Origin: Dryocosmus kuriphilus
Lineage: Eukaryota > Arthropoda > Insecta > Hymenoptera > Cynipidae
Reading direction: 5' to 3'
Assembly: GCA_038277395.1 (NCBI GenBank)
Contig: CM076197.1
Coordinates: forward strand, 74,743,348 to 74,807,347
DNA length: 64,000 bases
Made by a program: the position numbers and the translations under genes. Below, piece after piece: positions 21,106 to 31,994 of the stretch (position 1 is the stretch's first letter; every line of letters begins with the position of its first letter). The notes beneath the pieces were generated by a model. It ran no database searches. It was not told the origin of the DNA and worked only from the letters and a program-made list of their open reading frames with translations.

Positions 21106-22011
21106 CGAGGGCCTACCCAAAAGAAACCGAACTGATGTTGTGGGGAGCGGAGTTGTTGTAGTACCGGGTTTTTGGCGGTAGGTGCGTGTAGAGGCACTTT
21201 TCACCAGTTAGTATGCCAACTGCTATCACTGTGTAAGGTTGCATTTGGTGTGTGTAATTTTTTTGTGACTGTTGCTTTGCGCGCTCGTCGTTTTTTGTGA
21301 TGGTTGATTTCCGTGATCAGCGTGCCAACGTGAGGTTTTGCTTCCTGCTCGGGAAAACGGGCACAGAAACTCTTCAAATGTTGAAAACGGCCTACAAGGA
21401 TGATGCTATGGGAAAAACTCAAGTGTTCGAGTGGTTTTCTCGTTTTAAAAGTGGTGAAATGTCAATTGACGACCAACCTCGCTCTGGACGTCCTTCGACG
21501 GCCCGAACCGACGAAAATGTTGAAAAAATTCGTGAAATCATCCTGGAAGATCGACGAAGGACCATCGAAGAAGTTGTGCAACAGTTTATGATGGAAAAGG
21601 CCTGATTTGTGGCAGTCGGGGGACTGGTTTTTCCACCACGACAACGCCCCTGCTCACACAGCTCTTTCTGTGCGCCGATTTTTGACCAAAAATAGCATGG
21701 CCACTGTTCCTCACCCACCCTATTCACCCGATTTAGCCCCCTGTGACTTTTTTTTATTCCCCCGAATGAAAAGGGACATGAAAGGAAAGCGTTTTGCGGA
21801 CGTAGCTGAAGTGAAGGAAAAAACGACGGAGGCGCTGTCAAGCATCACAAAAGAGGAATTTAAAAAATGTTTCGAACAATGGAATAAAAGATTAGATAAG
21901 TGTCTTGTCTCCAATGGAGAGTACTTTGAAGGAGATTAAATGTTTTTTGTAGAAAAATCAAAATAATAACTTTGTACAAAAGTAGTTCGGTTTCTTTTGG
22001 GTAGGCCCTCG
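21106..22011 (+). mobile_element. Mariner transposon, internally deleted (906 bp)
   Basis: Perfect 28-bp terminal inverted repeats (starting cgagggcctacccaaaagaa) lie at 21106-21133 and 21984-22011. Each end is flanked by TA (21104-21105 and 22012-22013), the mariner target duplication. Full elements are about 1.3 kb, so roughly 370 bp are missing from the middle. The perfect TIRs suggest a fairly young copy that could still be moved by transposase made elsewhere. Confidence 0.95.
21300..21939 (+). pseudogene. Mariner transposase with central deletion
   Basis: The N-terminal half (21300-21605) starts MVDFRDQRANVRFCFLLGK and includes the helix-turn-helix region AMGKTQVFEWFSRFKSGE. The C-terminal half (21607-21939) has FFHHDNAPAHTALSV, then YSPDLAPCDFFLFP, and ends SNGEYFEGD. 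The last two catalytic Asp are present with the D34D spacing. The region between about residues 100 and 220 is gone, including the first catalytic Asp (xGDE block), and a stop sits at the junction. No active transposase can be made. Confidence 0.93.
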
Positions 22012-22249
22012 TATATCATAATTCACTCCTTGAACAACAAGCACGTAAGTAATTAACAAAAAACTCCTTTCTAACCTCTCTTTCAATAACACGTTGTCAA
22101 ATTTAACACAATTAATTTTAATAGCTTTATTCATGACAAAATAAAATAAACAATTTTCAGAAACCAATCAAGAAATGTTTGAATTGCCAAAATTTATGTA
22201 TTATCACACCAATTAGGAAAGCATGAAAAGATGTTAAATCAATGATTTT

Positions 22250-22299
22250 GTTAGCCTGATGAGGAAGTCATTTTGGACTTCGAAACGTCGCATAATTAC
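22250..22299 (+). ncRNA. Hammerhead ribozyme motif in upstream PLE terminal repeat (copy B)
   Basis: CTGATGAG (22256-22263), stem II GAAGTC/GACTTC (22264-22269 and 22276-22281, loop attttg), GAAAC (22282-22286) and the cleavage triplet GTC (22287-22289) occur in hammerhead order. Flanking ttagc and gcataa can form a short stem I with one bulge. Stem III is only the palindrome ACGT, so folding would need two molecules, as proposed for PLE hammerheads in the literature. One G after CTGATGA looks unpaired. Confidence 0.8.
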
Positions 22300-22921
22300 T
22301 TTAATAAAAATGGTCAGAAGTAGTCACCACAACATCGCTTTTATTTATTAACCCAATTGGATTCTCTGACGAAGAAAACACCAACATCATCATGTACTCA
22401 TATATACAGGTTTGACGAGATTGTATACCTTCAATTATTTTTAACTATCTTAATTGAATATTGTAAATTATTGTTTTTAACATTCTAATCATGTTTTTAC
22501 AAAATATTAAACCAACCATCCAAGTATTTAAAATGACGTTAAGAAATATGTAAATTTTAACAAAAATATCCGTAATATCAATGCGAGAAAACAATTTTTT
22601 ATTGGAATGTAAAAGAAATAGTGTCTTTCCCAAAAATATTGTTAATTCTACGAAAAATTTTAAAGACTTGAACTTTTTTAGTAAAAACACCAAACACAGG
22701 ATAACCTCATAAATAGTTAACTTTGAAAGACGTTTACTAAATTCTCAAATCAGCGATATTAATGTTCATCTGGAGTTTTTGAAAAACCAAGTTAATAACA
22801 TTGTAATTTCCTGCGAAATAAATTACCGTCTGAAAATTACAAAGAATTTACTGAACATCATATAAATTACAACTTAGATTTCAATAATGAAAATGTAAAA
22901 TTAGAAAGAAAACTAAATAAT

Positions 22922-24190
22922 TTGATAAAAAATAAAAAACAATCGTCTGATTTTATCATCAATAAACACAAATTAGATAAACAAAAATTTGATAAAGAAC
23001 CTTGGATTATTAACCTAAGTGAAACACAGATTCCAGATGTCATTAACGATATTTTGAGGTTAGGGTGCAATTTTAGTACACAACACATAAACAACAGAAG
23101 AAATATAGTTTTTGATGTTTTAAAGGATGTGGAATCAAATATAGGCTTAATTGAAAGGAAAGAAGATCGAGATTTATTAAGATATAGGATTATTAATTCA
23201 TCAAAAAACTTTGTTAAGAATACACATATTTTTGAATTTGAAAGAAATTTAGCAAAGTCTATAAATAAAACAAAAATTTTTTTAAAGAATAACAAACAAT
23301 TATTTGTCACAAAAGTCGATAAAGGCAACATTACTGTAATTTTGAAACAAAAAACTTATAACGAAAAAATGTTAAACATGTTAAGAGACGATTTTACTTA
23401 TCAAAAAATCAATTATAATGTAATTAAACAATTAAAAAATAAAACTTTTAAATTACTAGATTCCTGGAGAGCAAAAGGTTATTTAGGTGAAGATGTTTCA
23501 TTCAAAAGACATTTTAGTTAATAACACAAATATTGCCAGAATTTATGATCTTCCGAAGATCCACAAAATTGATTATCCTCTACGACCAGTTGTCTCTTTG
23601 ATCAATTCTCCAACTTTTATTATGGCAAAAATTTTTAGTAATATTTTTTAAAAATCTTTACCCATTCCAAACACACAAATAAAAAATGCATACAATTTTA
23701 AAGAAATCATAATCAAAAGAACAATTCCGTCAGATCACATCATGATTTCACTAGATGTCACTTCTCTTTTTACGAATATTCCACTTGATTTAGTTATAAA
23801 GAGTATAAATAATAGGTGGAATCATATTAAAAAATTCACAAAATTAACTCAAAATGAATTTGAAAAAGGAATAACATTTTTAATACAAGAAACATATTTT
23901 CAGTTTAATAAAGAAACTTACAAACAAATTTATGGAACACCTATGGGATCTCCTGTTTCTCCTATGTTAGCCGATATCGTAATGCAAGACTTGGAAGATA
24001 ATATTTTTAAAAAACTAAATTTTAAAATTCATACTTATTTTCGTTACGTAGATGACACCTTTTTAATAATACCGAAAACTAAATTGGATTATGTTTTAGC
24101 AATGTTTAATTCTTATCATCAAAAAATTAATTTTACTTATGAAGTTGAAATAAAAATAATTCCATTTCCTTTCTTAATGTTGAAGTCATA
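22922..24190 (+). pseudogene. PLE reverse transcriptase region (copy C)
   Basis: ORF 22922-23521 covers the PLE N-terminal region, with DVLKDVESNIGLIERKEDRD and later QLFVTKVDKGNITVIL. After its stop the frame continues through LPKIHKIDYPLRPVVSL, with another stop near 23650. ORF 23742-24191 has ISLDVTSLFTNIPL (motif A), GTPMGSPVSPMLADIVMQ and the active-site YVDD in YFRYVDDTFLI. The catalytic Asp residues are intact, but the domain is split over several frames. Telomerase-like RT of the PLE clade is the only good match. Confidence 0.88.
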
Positions 24191-24328
24191 AGGAATTCTG
24201 AAAATGGAATGATTACTAATTAGTTTAAAAAAGATAATTTCTCCGGCAGATATATTAATTTTCTTTCAAATCATACAATACAACAAAAAAGATCCATAAT
24301 AATAAATTTAGTTAACACAGCTCTATCT

Positions 24329-24985
24329 TTGTCACATCCTTCTTTTCACAATGATAATCCTGAATTTATTAGAGAAACACTTTTACTCAATAGTTTTCCA
24401 GAACAATTTATAACTAATAATATCAAAAAGGCTTTAACAAATTTTATGAATCGAATACTCACATCAATAACAATACAACAACCATTTCTCAAGAATTTAA
24501 AAAATATTATTTCAATCCCATATATTGAAAATTGGTCTCACTCTATCAAAAGAATTTTAGCTGATTTTAACATTAAATCTTTGTTCAGAAGTGGGCCAAA
24601 ATTAAATACAATGATTCAATTAGGTAAAGATCCGTTAGAGAAATTACAAATTTCAAATGTAGTTTACAAAATCAATTGTAAAAATTGTAGTAAATGTTAC
24701 ATAGGTCAAACAGGAAGATTGTTAGAAATAAGAAAGAATGAACACTACACTAATGTTAACTTACAAACTAAATATCATAATGTGATCACGAAACATAGAC
24801 TTCAGTTAAAACATGAATTTGATTGGGAAAATATAATAATTTTACATAAAGAAGAAAACAAGTTTAAAAGATTAGTAGCTGAGATGTTTTTTATTAAAAA
24901 AGAATTTAAAAATACTATTAATGTTATCACAGATTTAAATTATTACAGTTCAATATACAATGCAATTTTGGACTCTTTTGTTTAA
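24329..24985 (+). CDS. PLE GIY-YIG endonuclease domain (copy C, 3' part of polyprotein)
   Basis: The 218-aa ORF includes a linker with FLKNLKNIISIPYIENWS, a zinc-binding CKNCSKC, and the GIY-YIG core VVYKINC...CYIGQTGRLLEIRKNEH, followed by QLKHEFDW and KRLVAEMFFIKK. The conserved Tyr, Gly, Arg and Glu positions of PLE nucleases are visible. In an intact element it would be fused to the RT. Here it is separated by frame breaks between about 24190 and 24330. The nuclease domain itself looks whole. Confidence 0.85.
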   Translation: MSHPSFHNDNPEFIRETLLLNSFPEQFITNNIKKALTNFMNRILTSITIQQPFLKNLKNIISIPYIENWSHSIKRILADFNIKSLFRSGPKLNTMIQLGKDPLEKLQISNVVYKINCKNCSKCYIGQTGRLLEIRKNEHYTNVNLQTKYHNVITKHRLQLKHEFDWENIIILHKEENKFKRLVAEMFFIKKEFKNTINVITDLNYYSSIYNAILDSFV

Positions 24986-25523
24986 TTATTGTTCAGTTAG
25001 TTTCCACATCTTTCATTATATAAAAAAGTTTTCTAAATTTAATAAAACAACAATTTATGTGCAATAATTTAATACCATCAATACCATCATATCACTAATT
25101 ACGTTACTGAGATACTCAACCATGTAAAATTCTAACATTTTTTGGGTTCCATAAGTTGTTCACAAAATGGAACAGAATTAATTTTCTGCTCCATTTATAA
25201 TTGTTTTTGTCTTATGTCACAATAACTTAATTTCAAAAAAATCAAAATGGTTTAAAAGTTTAATCATTAACTTCTATTCTTATTATATATCATAATTCAC
25301 TCCTTGAACAACAAACATGTAAGTAATTAAAAAAAAACTCCTTTTTAACCTCTCTTTCAATAACACGTTGTGAAATTTAACACAATTAATTTTAATAGCT
25401 TTAGTCATGACAAAATAAAATAAACAATTTTCAGAAACCAATCAAGAAATGTTTGAATTGCCAAAATTTATGCATTATCACACCAATTAGGAAAGCATGA
25501 AAAGATGTTAAATCAATGATTTT

Positions 25524-25573
25524 GTTAGCCTGATGAGGAAGTCATTTTGGACTTCGAAACGTCGCATAATTAC
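25524..25573 (+). ncRNA. Hammerhead ribozyme motif in downstream PLE terminal repeat (copy C)
   Basis: It has the same core as at 22250: CTGATGAG at 25530-25537, GAAGTC/GACTTC stem, GAAAC, and GTC at 25561-25563. All core bases are intact, so cleavage after 25563 is possible. Two copies in direct orientation flank the coding part of copy C. Confidence 0.8.
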
Positions 25574-25640
25574 TTTAATAAAAATGGTCAGAAGTAGTCA
25601 CCACAACATCGCTTTTATTTATTAACCAAATTCTACTCTA

Positions 25641-26639
25641 TTATATTTGAATGTTTGGCGAAAAGGCAAACTATAAACTTCATCGAGAATCTTGGCCAAT
25701 CTTGTTTATATATTCATGTCGGGATGGGACGAGATTAAACAATTGGAAATCTAAAGTTCTCGATAACAAAAATATCTTGAACACGGGCAGACGTATGTCC
25801 TATAAATGTAAACTCCATTAAATGCTGACCCTGAAGATACTTGAAATTTTTTATTTTTGAGATTGCAGATTTATTAATTATAAATAATGCTGAAGGAATA
25901 GTAAACTCATTGAAATATTATTCATCGATTTATTGTTTCGAATGTTTTGCTGGACAGATACATATGACCTATATATGTAAAAATCATTAACTGTTGAAAC
26001 TGAAGGTACTTATATTTTTCAAAAAATTTTCATATTGCAGAATTACTAACTTTAAATACTGGGAAAAGGAGGTCGAGCTTCATAATTAGAGTGTAGATTC
26101 TAAAATATGTATTTGATCGTCAGGAAATGTACTTTTAGAATTTATGTTTTGTAATCAAAACGAAACGAATTGTACACAAATAAAATAATGCAAAATGGAG
26201 CTAAAATAACCTGAAGCCGAAACACGTGCAGACCATCTGTTTCAATAAAAAATGGCCAAGGTCGCTGGTTTGGAAGCATTCTTTAATTCATGGTCATAAA
26301 ATATGAAATGAAGTGAAAAACGCGTTAGTCGTGGCTTATAGCTCTTGGGATTCTGAGGCACGTGTCTTATCGTCAGAAACTGCCTCTCTCATGAAAAATT
26401 GATTTTTTCTTCCCTTTTCTTCTCTTCAAAACCGACATAGGTTTTTAATCATTTATTCTTGAAGTAGATTCTTCGAGAGTAGGAATTGTTTGCTCGAAGT
26501 CGTGGTAGTAATACACATTTTTTTGCAAGAATTGGTGTCTCGCAAAGAAATTTAGTGTTCTTTATATCTTGGCTCATATTTATTAAATATAAAAGAGAGA
26601 GAAGAAAAGGGACATTTCAAAATTATTAATATAATTTAG
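25641..26639. other. No gene recognised
   Basis: Mostly AT-rich single-copy-looking sequence between two mobile-element complexes. No ORF or RNA gene can be supported. Confidence 0.5.
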
Positions 26640-26907
26640 GAATGTGTTATTCGATGTTTTGAAAGATGTTGATCAGTGTGGCGAATGTGTGAAAGATATA
26701 GGAAAGGGTATCGATCGTCTGGTCTCTTTAAAAGCTCCTTTATTGAGCAAACATCATTTAACAAAAAACAAAGAAATATATTTCGCATGTTACGATTCAA
26801 GCCACATCAATTTCATATCTGTCAACACATAAACAAACTCACATAAACAGCCATCTCCTGTTCTTAAGAAGACAGAGAAAAGCAGAAATAGTAAGAGAAA
26901 AAACATA

Positions 26908-29322
26908 GGGAAGGTGGGGCGAGATGAAACAACGGGTAAAATGGAAAGCTGCTGTATTTGGAAAAATATTCACTATTAAAGTTTGATTTAAACTTATTAA
27001 AGAGATATAAGCGTAATGAATTGTTGGAAGTGCAAAAGTAATTTATATTTATTCTTAATTGTAAATAAAATTGAGTGACAATTTTTAGTACTTCAGAATT
27101 CAAGATTGGTGTGATTTTAGAAAGAAAGTACAGTAACAATAGTACTTTTATCCAATTTTTCCGTATAATAATTTCAAAAAATTGTACTCTTGATTTTTAT
27201 TTATAACAACATTTTAAATTTTACATTATTTAGGAAAGAAAATTAATGATTTTAAATAAAGTGGTCGTTTGGGGCGAGATGCAACAAGATGAGTGGGGCG
27301 GTACGGAATAATGAAACATCCGCAAACCTAACTGTTAGAGTGAAGCCGGCCGGGGTTGTATTTTTAATGAATAGCATATGATAAAGTTAGCTTAAGGTGT
27401 AAAAATGCGAAATTATAAAAGAAAGACGGGTAGCGAGAATTATTCTCAGGAATGTTTACAAAAGGGAATCGAAAGCATAAAGAATGTGAGCTAAATTATC
27501 GCCAAGCTCGAAGTAAATACGGAGCTGCAGCATCCACTCTTTGTCGAAAAGTTGCTGAATATGTGCAAAATAAAAACCTGGAAGCGGTTTGTCAAAAAGG
27601 TAAATACAATTACATTTTATTTGCTTGCAAAGTATATATTCTAAATTAATCTAGGTCACTTCGGTATTCCTCGGTATTGTATACCGATGTTGTGGACAGG
27701 ATTCCTTCTACGAAAAATATAGATATAATATTTTTATGAAATTTGAAAACAGCATTGCCAAACTTAAAATTAATTATTTTTAATAAAGTAAATGGTGAAA
27801 TATAGGTACTCTATGTATTTTTTGTCTCATTTAAATAGGTAAAGATGTATAAATAGTAATTTGTCTGATTTTTCAGGTGTTGGAGTTAAGCCTATATTTT
27901 CGAAAGTGCAGGAACAACAATTAGTCGATTATATTTTTAAAAATGGAGTTGCATTTTTTGAGTTTCATTCCAAAGGAAGTGAAGAGAATAACTTTTCAAT
28001 GAACAGATTTAATTAATTTAAAATAAAAGAGTTTGATTTTCCAGAATTTAATATCAACCAGCTTCCAGTGCAAATTTTACCACTACAGGTAAAAGTATTT
28101 TTTTTTTATATAACTTTTGTTGAACTTTCTGCTTATAGAATTACTTCCTAAATATTTTTCGTTTTTATTTGGAAGAAGAAATACATCTGAATGCAGAAAC
28201 GTATCAAGTATCGTTTCCTGCATCTCTAAGTCAAACTGGATCGCATCAGTTCAAAAATCCAAAGGGAATGGTGAACAGAAAATCCAATGAAAATTATTTA
28301 TCTAGAAAATCAAAAGTTCCTATTAACAAAAGTGTACTACGAGCCCCTACAAAAAAAATAATGAAGGATGTTGTTAACCTTCTCAGCGAAAGTACTCAAT
28401 CAGTATTGCAACCTGTACATATTGATATCAATTCCTAGTCATAAAAATACTATTCAATAGAGTAATATCAATCGTTGTGATGTTTAGAATACCGATTTAC
28501 CAAAGTATTTGTGTTATATTATTTTAAATAAGTATAATCTCATTAAAAGTGTGAAAAATGTTGTCTCACCTTTGAAGTTATATGAGTTCTAAATAGAAAA
28601 ATATTGCTTATTATGGGTGTTCAAGCGAAAGCAATAGACTCCTTTAGTTATAAGTACTCCAATGAATATGGTGTTGATAAGCTGCGATATTAGTTATCAC
28701 ACTTTTCGCACAATATAAAATTCCGAGCGAAGTTTTACTTTCCTTTAATAAATTGTTTATGTTCGAAAAAAAAGTTCTTATTTGTGCTGTGTTTAAGCAA
28801 TAAAAAAATAAACAACCACACAAATAAATTTATTTAACTTTCATTTATTTCAAGTAATATGGATATTTTTCTTTAAAATTGACTTTCAGATTAATATTTA
28901 CTATTTTATAGGACTATCCTTCATCTCCCTTAATTTTTAAGGTTATGTACTACCTAAAAAACTTATTTTTAAATTATTTCTTTTCCGGTTGATGTCCCAC
29001 AGCGTATATTTTACTGTATTGCTTTTTTCCCCTTTAATTTTGAAAATTATTTGGAAAATAAAATTGATATTTTAATTGTTCCATACGCGCCTCACTATGC
29101 GTTGCGTTTTAACCGCGCATGTTCCATAGCGCCCCACCTAACCTACAGTGCTTTACAGTTAACTTCTAAAAAATTTGTCCGCTCCATTTACAAAAGTGTA
29201 TGTGCGTTTTGTAAATGAAAAATTAGAGAAAATTTTGACATGTGTTTGTTTCTGTGAGTTCTCACAGGTTATAATTTAATTAGCATCCAAGGTTTTGTGC
29301 ACCGTTTTGCCCTACCTTCCCC
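26908..29322 (+). mobile_element. Pogo/Tigger-like DNA transposon (2415 bp), degraded
   Basis: Ends are gggaaggtggggcga and, inverted, ggggaaggtagggcaa, each flanked by TA (26906-26907 and 29323-29324). The uninterrupted sister sequence near 31705-31715 reads cleanly across with a single TA, so the empty site is seen in the same window. Subterminal ggggcgagatg words repeat near 26921, 27272 and 27292. The inside encodes a psq-type helix-turn-helix start and a C-terminal tail but no DDE core. Confidence 0.8.
27405..28438 (+). pseudogene. Pogo-like transposase relic (psq/CENP-B helix-turn-helix, DDE core lost)
   Basis: The start MRNYKRKTGSENYSQECLQ, continuing as NYRQARSKYGAAASTLCRKV after a frame shift near 27490, matches the psq helix-turn-helix of pogo/Tigger transposases. 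A donor at 27600 (AG|GTAAAT) and an acceptor at 27876 (TTTTCAG) join to GVGVKPIFSKVQEQQLVDYI, the usual second DNA-binding stretch. A stop follows near 28015. The final piece (28169-28438) is a basic tail with VLRAPTKKIMKDVVNLL. The catalytic DDE domain is absent. Confidence 0.65.
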
Positions 29323-29592
29323 TATCAACGTATGAATAACGCTCAAAATTGAAAACTGAAAACCGCTAAAATATAAAGATGAGTTAAAAAATAACCTCAA
29401 AATACGCATGTATTCAGCGATTTCAAAAGAAAACATAAATTCGAGAGAGCCTAAAAACACAGTAACGCAGTTACTGGCACACATTGTAAGTAAATATAAA
29501 CTAAAAACGAGGAGTGTAAAAGTGTGGATTGGGTGGAAATTTGAAAAAATAATTAACATTATGGTGGGTCACTCTCATACCCATACACAATC

Positions 29593-29750
29593 CATAGAAA
29601 TAATTGACATTTTGAGAGAGTTAACAAAGCAGAAACAAATAAAGTCGTGGACAGATAGAAAGATAGATTTGTCAAGTCGCTGGACATATGTCTATGATTA
29701 TTTCTTTCTGCTTTGTTGACTCTCTAAAAGTGTCAGTTGTTTCTGTGCGT
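29593..29750. repeat. Hairpin with about 47-bp arms
   Basis: The segment 29593-29639 (including agagagttaacaaagcagaaa) pairs with 29701-29750 read in reverse complement, with about seven mismatches, mostly C/T differences. The loop is about 60 bases. It lies at the inner edge of the left PLE-like segment. Confidence 0.7.
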
Positions 29751-29765
29751 TGGATAGGATATGTG

Positions 29766-30989
29766 AGTAGCGATGGGCGATTCCACTCAATTCTTTAGAA
29801 ATAATTCGATTCTTTCTCTCAAAAATCGATTATTTTAAGTATCGATTCTTGGTGTATCGATTCTTTTTTATCGAAGAATCGAGCGGTATCTTTGGTTTCT
29901 TTTTCTCTGACGTTTATTGATGTTCATTTTCAACCAAATAAGGATAAGTAATGAGATTATGTGCTAATAAATAATAATTACTTTAAACAAATTTTATTTT
30001 CATAATTTGAATTGCAAATGGGTTTTGGTATTCTTTTTCCATTGTGCGCGTTTTGAATGTTTGTGATTGGCAATGCCGGTGTTTATATACCGGTAAATAT
30101 TTCATAAAACAAATAAAATTAGATTACAATTAGCAAAAAACTGAACTAACGAACTGTCAGAGAAGTATTTACTGGGAAATTTATTACTATTGTAATATCT
30201 AATCTTCGTAAAAGGAATAAATTCGTGGTCAAGAACTTTCTGAAACATAACGCTATATTATAAAATAAAAAAGACAAATTTTAGATTTAAATTATTCGAT
30301 TTTTCGTTTTTACTTAACAAATAGGCTGATGCTATAGTTACACGAGTGCAACGTGATTAGAAGAGGGGTAAAAGAGCTCGGTGATGGGGAGTGGGAGATT
30401 AAATTTCTACCAGTCTTGTTGCAAATGTTATGTCCCCATGCGTCGCGTAACTTTATACCTACATTTCGAAACGAATATTAGAACACAAATAAGCTCAAAA
30501 TTGAATATCTAAACATAAAAGTTCATCCCAGTGTCTATAAAAAATATTTTTAAAAATCAATTTCCACAAATTTTTCATCAAACTAATTTTGGTTCCGTGA
30601 AAGAGATAAGTCATTTATTAAAAAGAGAAAACTAAATATTCCACTTTTACTTTTTTGATAAATAATTTACCTCTTTCACCGAAAAATAGTGAAGGAGCGC
30701 CAGTCCTGCTATCTCAGTCAGTCATTTTAGCCCCAAAAAATTATTTTTTGCACATTTTTATCACTGGAAAGGTTAAAACTGAAATAAGCTGTGCTCCAAA
30801 ATTAAAAACTGCTCGTAAGATGGCACTTTTCCATTAATAAGAAAATTAAAAAACATTCAATTTAAATCTTCCCATCATCCTGTGATTATCAAGTTTTCGA
30901 TTCTTTTTAAAAATAATCGATTCCTTAGTATCGATAATTGAAAAGTATCGATTCTCAGGCATCGACGCTTTTTGGCAGAATCATTCAAC
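29766..30989. mobile_element. MITE-like element with ATCGATTCTT-rich ends
   Basis: Both ends are dense in (t)atcgattctt words (29800-29885 and 30897-30970). The left end gcgatgggcgattc loosely matches the reverse of gaatcattcaaccc at the right end, with ta beside each. Internal sequence is AT-rich and non-coding. The terminal match is weak (9 of 14), so the exact limits are uncertain. Confidence 0.45.
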
Positions 30990-30997
30990 CCTATGGG

Positions 30998-31461
30998 CAG
31001 GGTTGCACGGTTACGCGTAACTCGAACTTTTTCAAGTAATTTACGTAAATTACGTATTATACGTAAAAAATGTAATTAATGTAAAAAATGGCGGACATAA
31101 CGGATTTAGGAGGGTGGGGGAAAAGCATAATATAACCTCTTTCTCACTTATTCCTTACACATCCTCTAATCATTTTTTAAAAAAAAAAAGTAAAGAACAT
31201 CAAATTCAAAGTAGATCTAAGGAGAACAATTTGCAACAATTTGCAACACTTAAAAGATTTCGTTTTCGCGGGTTTGTTAAGTGCCTTAAAACTCTTAAAA
31301 GATTTCGTTTTCGCGGTCTTCGCGAAGGTTATGTTCATTTTTTGGCGCCGCCATTTTGGAAACGTAAATACATGTAAAAAACTAGGGACGTAAATTACGT
31401 ACGTAATTTACATGTAAAAAACTACGTAAATTACCTAAGGTAAATTACCCGTGCAACCCTG
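30998..31461. mobile_element. hAT-type MITE (464 bp) with 8-bp target duplication
   Basis: The element begins cagggttgcacgg and ends ccgtgcaaccctg, with taatttacgt-type subterminal repeats near both ends. The 8-bp cctatggg lies on both sides (30990-30997 and 31462-31469), the hAT hallmark. No transposase is encoded. The ORF at 31114-31377 lies within it and is not a gene. Confidence 0.9.
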
Positions 31462-31815
31462 CCTATGGGTGAGTGACCCGCCATAATGTTTATTATTTTT
31501 TCAAATTTCCTCCCAATCCACAGTTTTACACTTCGTTTTTAGTTTATCTTTATCTACAATGTTTGTTAGTAACTGTGTTACTTTTTATATAAGCTCTTTC
31601 AAATTTATACATTCTTTTGAAATCGCTGAACGCGTGTATGTTTTGAGGTTAGTCTTTTACTCATCTTCAGCTTAAAGGTTTTCAATTTTGAATGGTATTC
31701 ATATGTTGATATGTTTCATCTCTTACTATTTCTACTTTTCTTTGTCTTTTACTTAGGAACAGGAGATGGCTGTTTATGCGAGTTTGTTTATGTGTTAACA
31801 GAAATTTACATATAT

Positions 31816-31853
31816 GAAACTAATGAGGCTTGAGTCGTAAGAAGCGAAACGTA
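31816..31853 (+). ncRNA. Decayed hammerhead ribozyme motif (second PLE-like family)
   Basis: CTAATGAG, stem II GCTT/AAGC, GAAAC and GTA occur in the hammerhead order at 31820-31853, with a possible A/U stem I on either side. The core base change CTGATGAG to CTAATGAG should abolish cleavage. The inverted partner near 26770-26812 shows TTGATGTG...GCGAAAT, also decayed. Confidence 0.5.
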
Positions 31854-31994
31854 TTTTCTTTGTTTTTTGTGAAACAAGGTTTGGCGTTTGCTCAATAAAG
31901 GAGCTTTTAAAGAGACCAGACGATCGAAACTCTTTCTTGCATCCTTCACATATATTAGGAATATTACATGAAGAGACAGCTATTGTAAAAGTAG

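Larger units (their letters stand above)
20610..22430 (+). mobile_element. Penelope-like element 3' fragment (copy B), acting as upstream pseudo-LTR
   Basis: This carries only the 3' end of the element: the last coding stretch (ending near 20802 in GGACTCTTTTGTTTAA), the 3' untranslated region with a hairpin around ctgctcc, and the terminal region to about 22430. A mariner (21106-22011) interrupts it. Because the same tail occurs again after copy C (25270-25640), copy B and the end of C together form the direct 'pseudo-LTR' pair typical of PLEs. Confidence 0.8.
22440..25640 (+). mobile_element. Penelope-like element, longest copy (copy C)
   Basis: This copy holds an N-terminal coding stretch from about 22500, reverse transcriptase, GIY-YIG endonuclease, a 3' untranslated region and the terminal repeat with its hammerhead. 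Its 3' terminal segment (about 25270-25640) matches the segment upstream at 22016-22430. PLEs copy by RT with an unusual GIY-YIG nuclease rather than an integrase or AP endonuclease. Several frame breaks mean it is no longer autonomous. Confidence 0.88.
26640..31985. mobile_element. Inverted terminal segments of a second Penelope-like family, with nested insertions
   Basis: The right segment (about 31470-31985) matches the reverse complement of a left segment split in two (26640-26907 and 29323-29590). Shared phrases include ggagcttttaaagagaccag and gccatctcctgttc. The right copy holds a decayed hammerhead order (see 31816-31853), which suggests these are PLE terminal repeats facing outward. 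No RT is left between them. The left segment was split by the pogo-like element, and the space between is filled by a hairpin and two MITEs. Confidence 0.55.

Noticed and set aside
22867..23331. 154-aa hydrophobic minus-strand ORF
   Set aside because: It lies opposite the PLE coding region and reflects its AT-rich composition.
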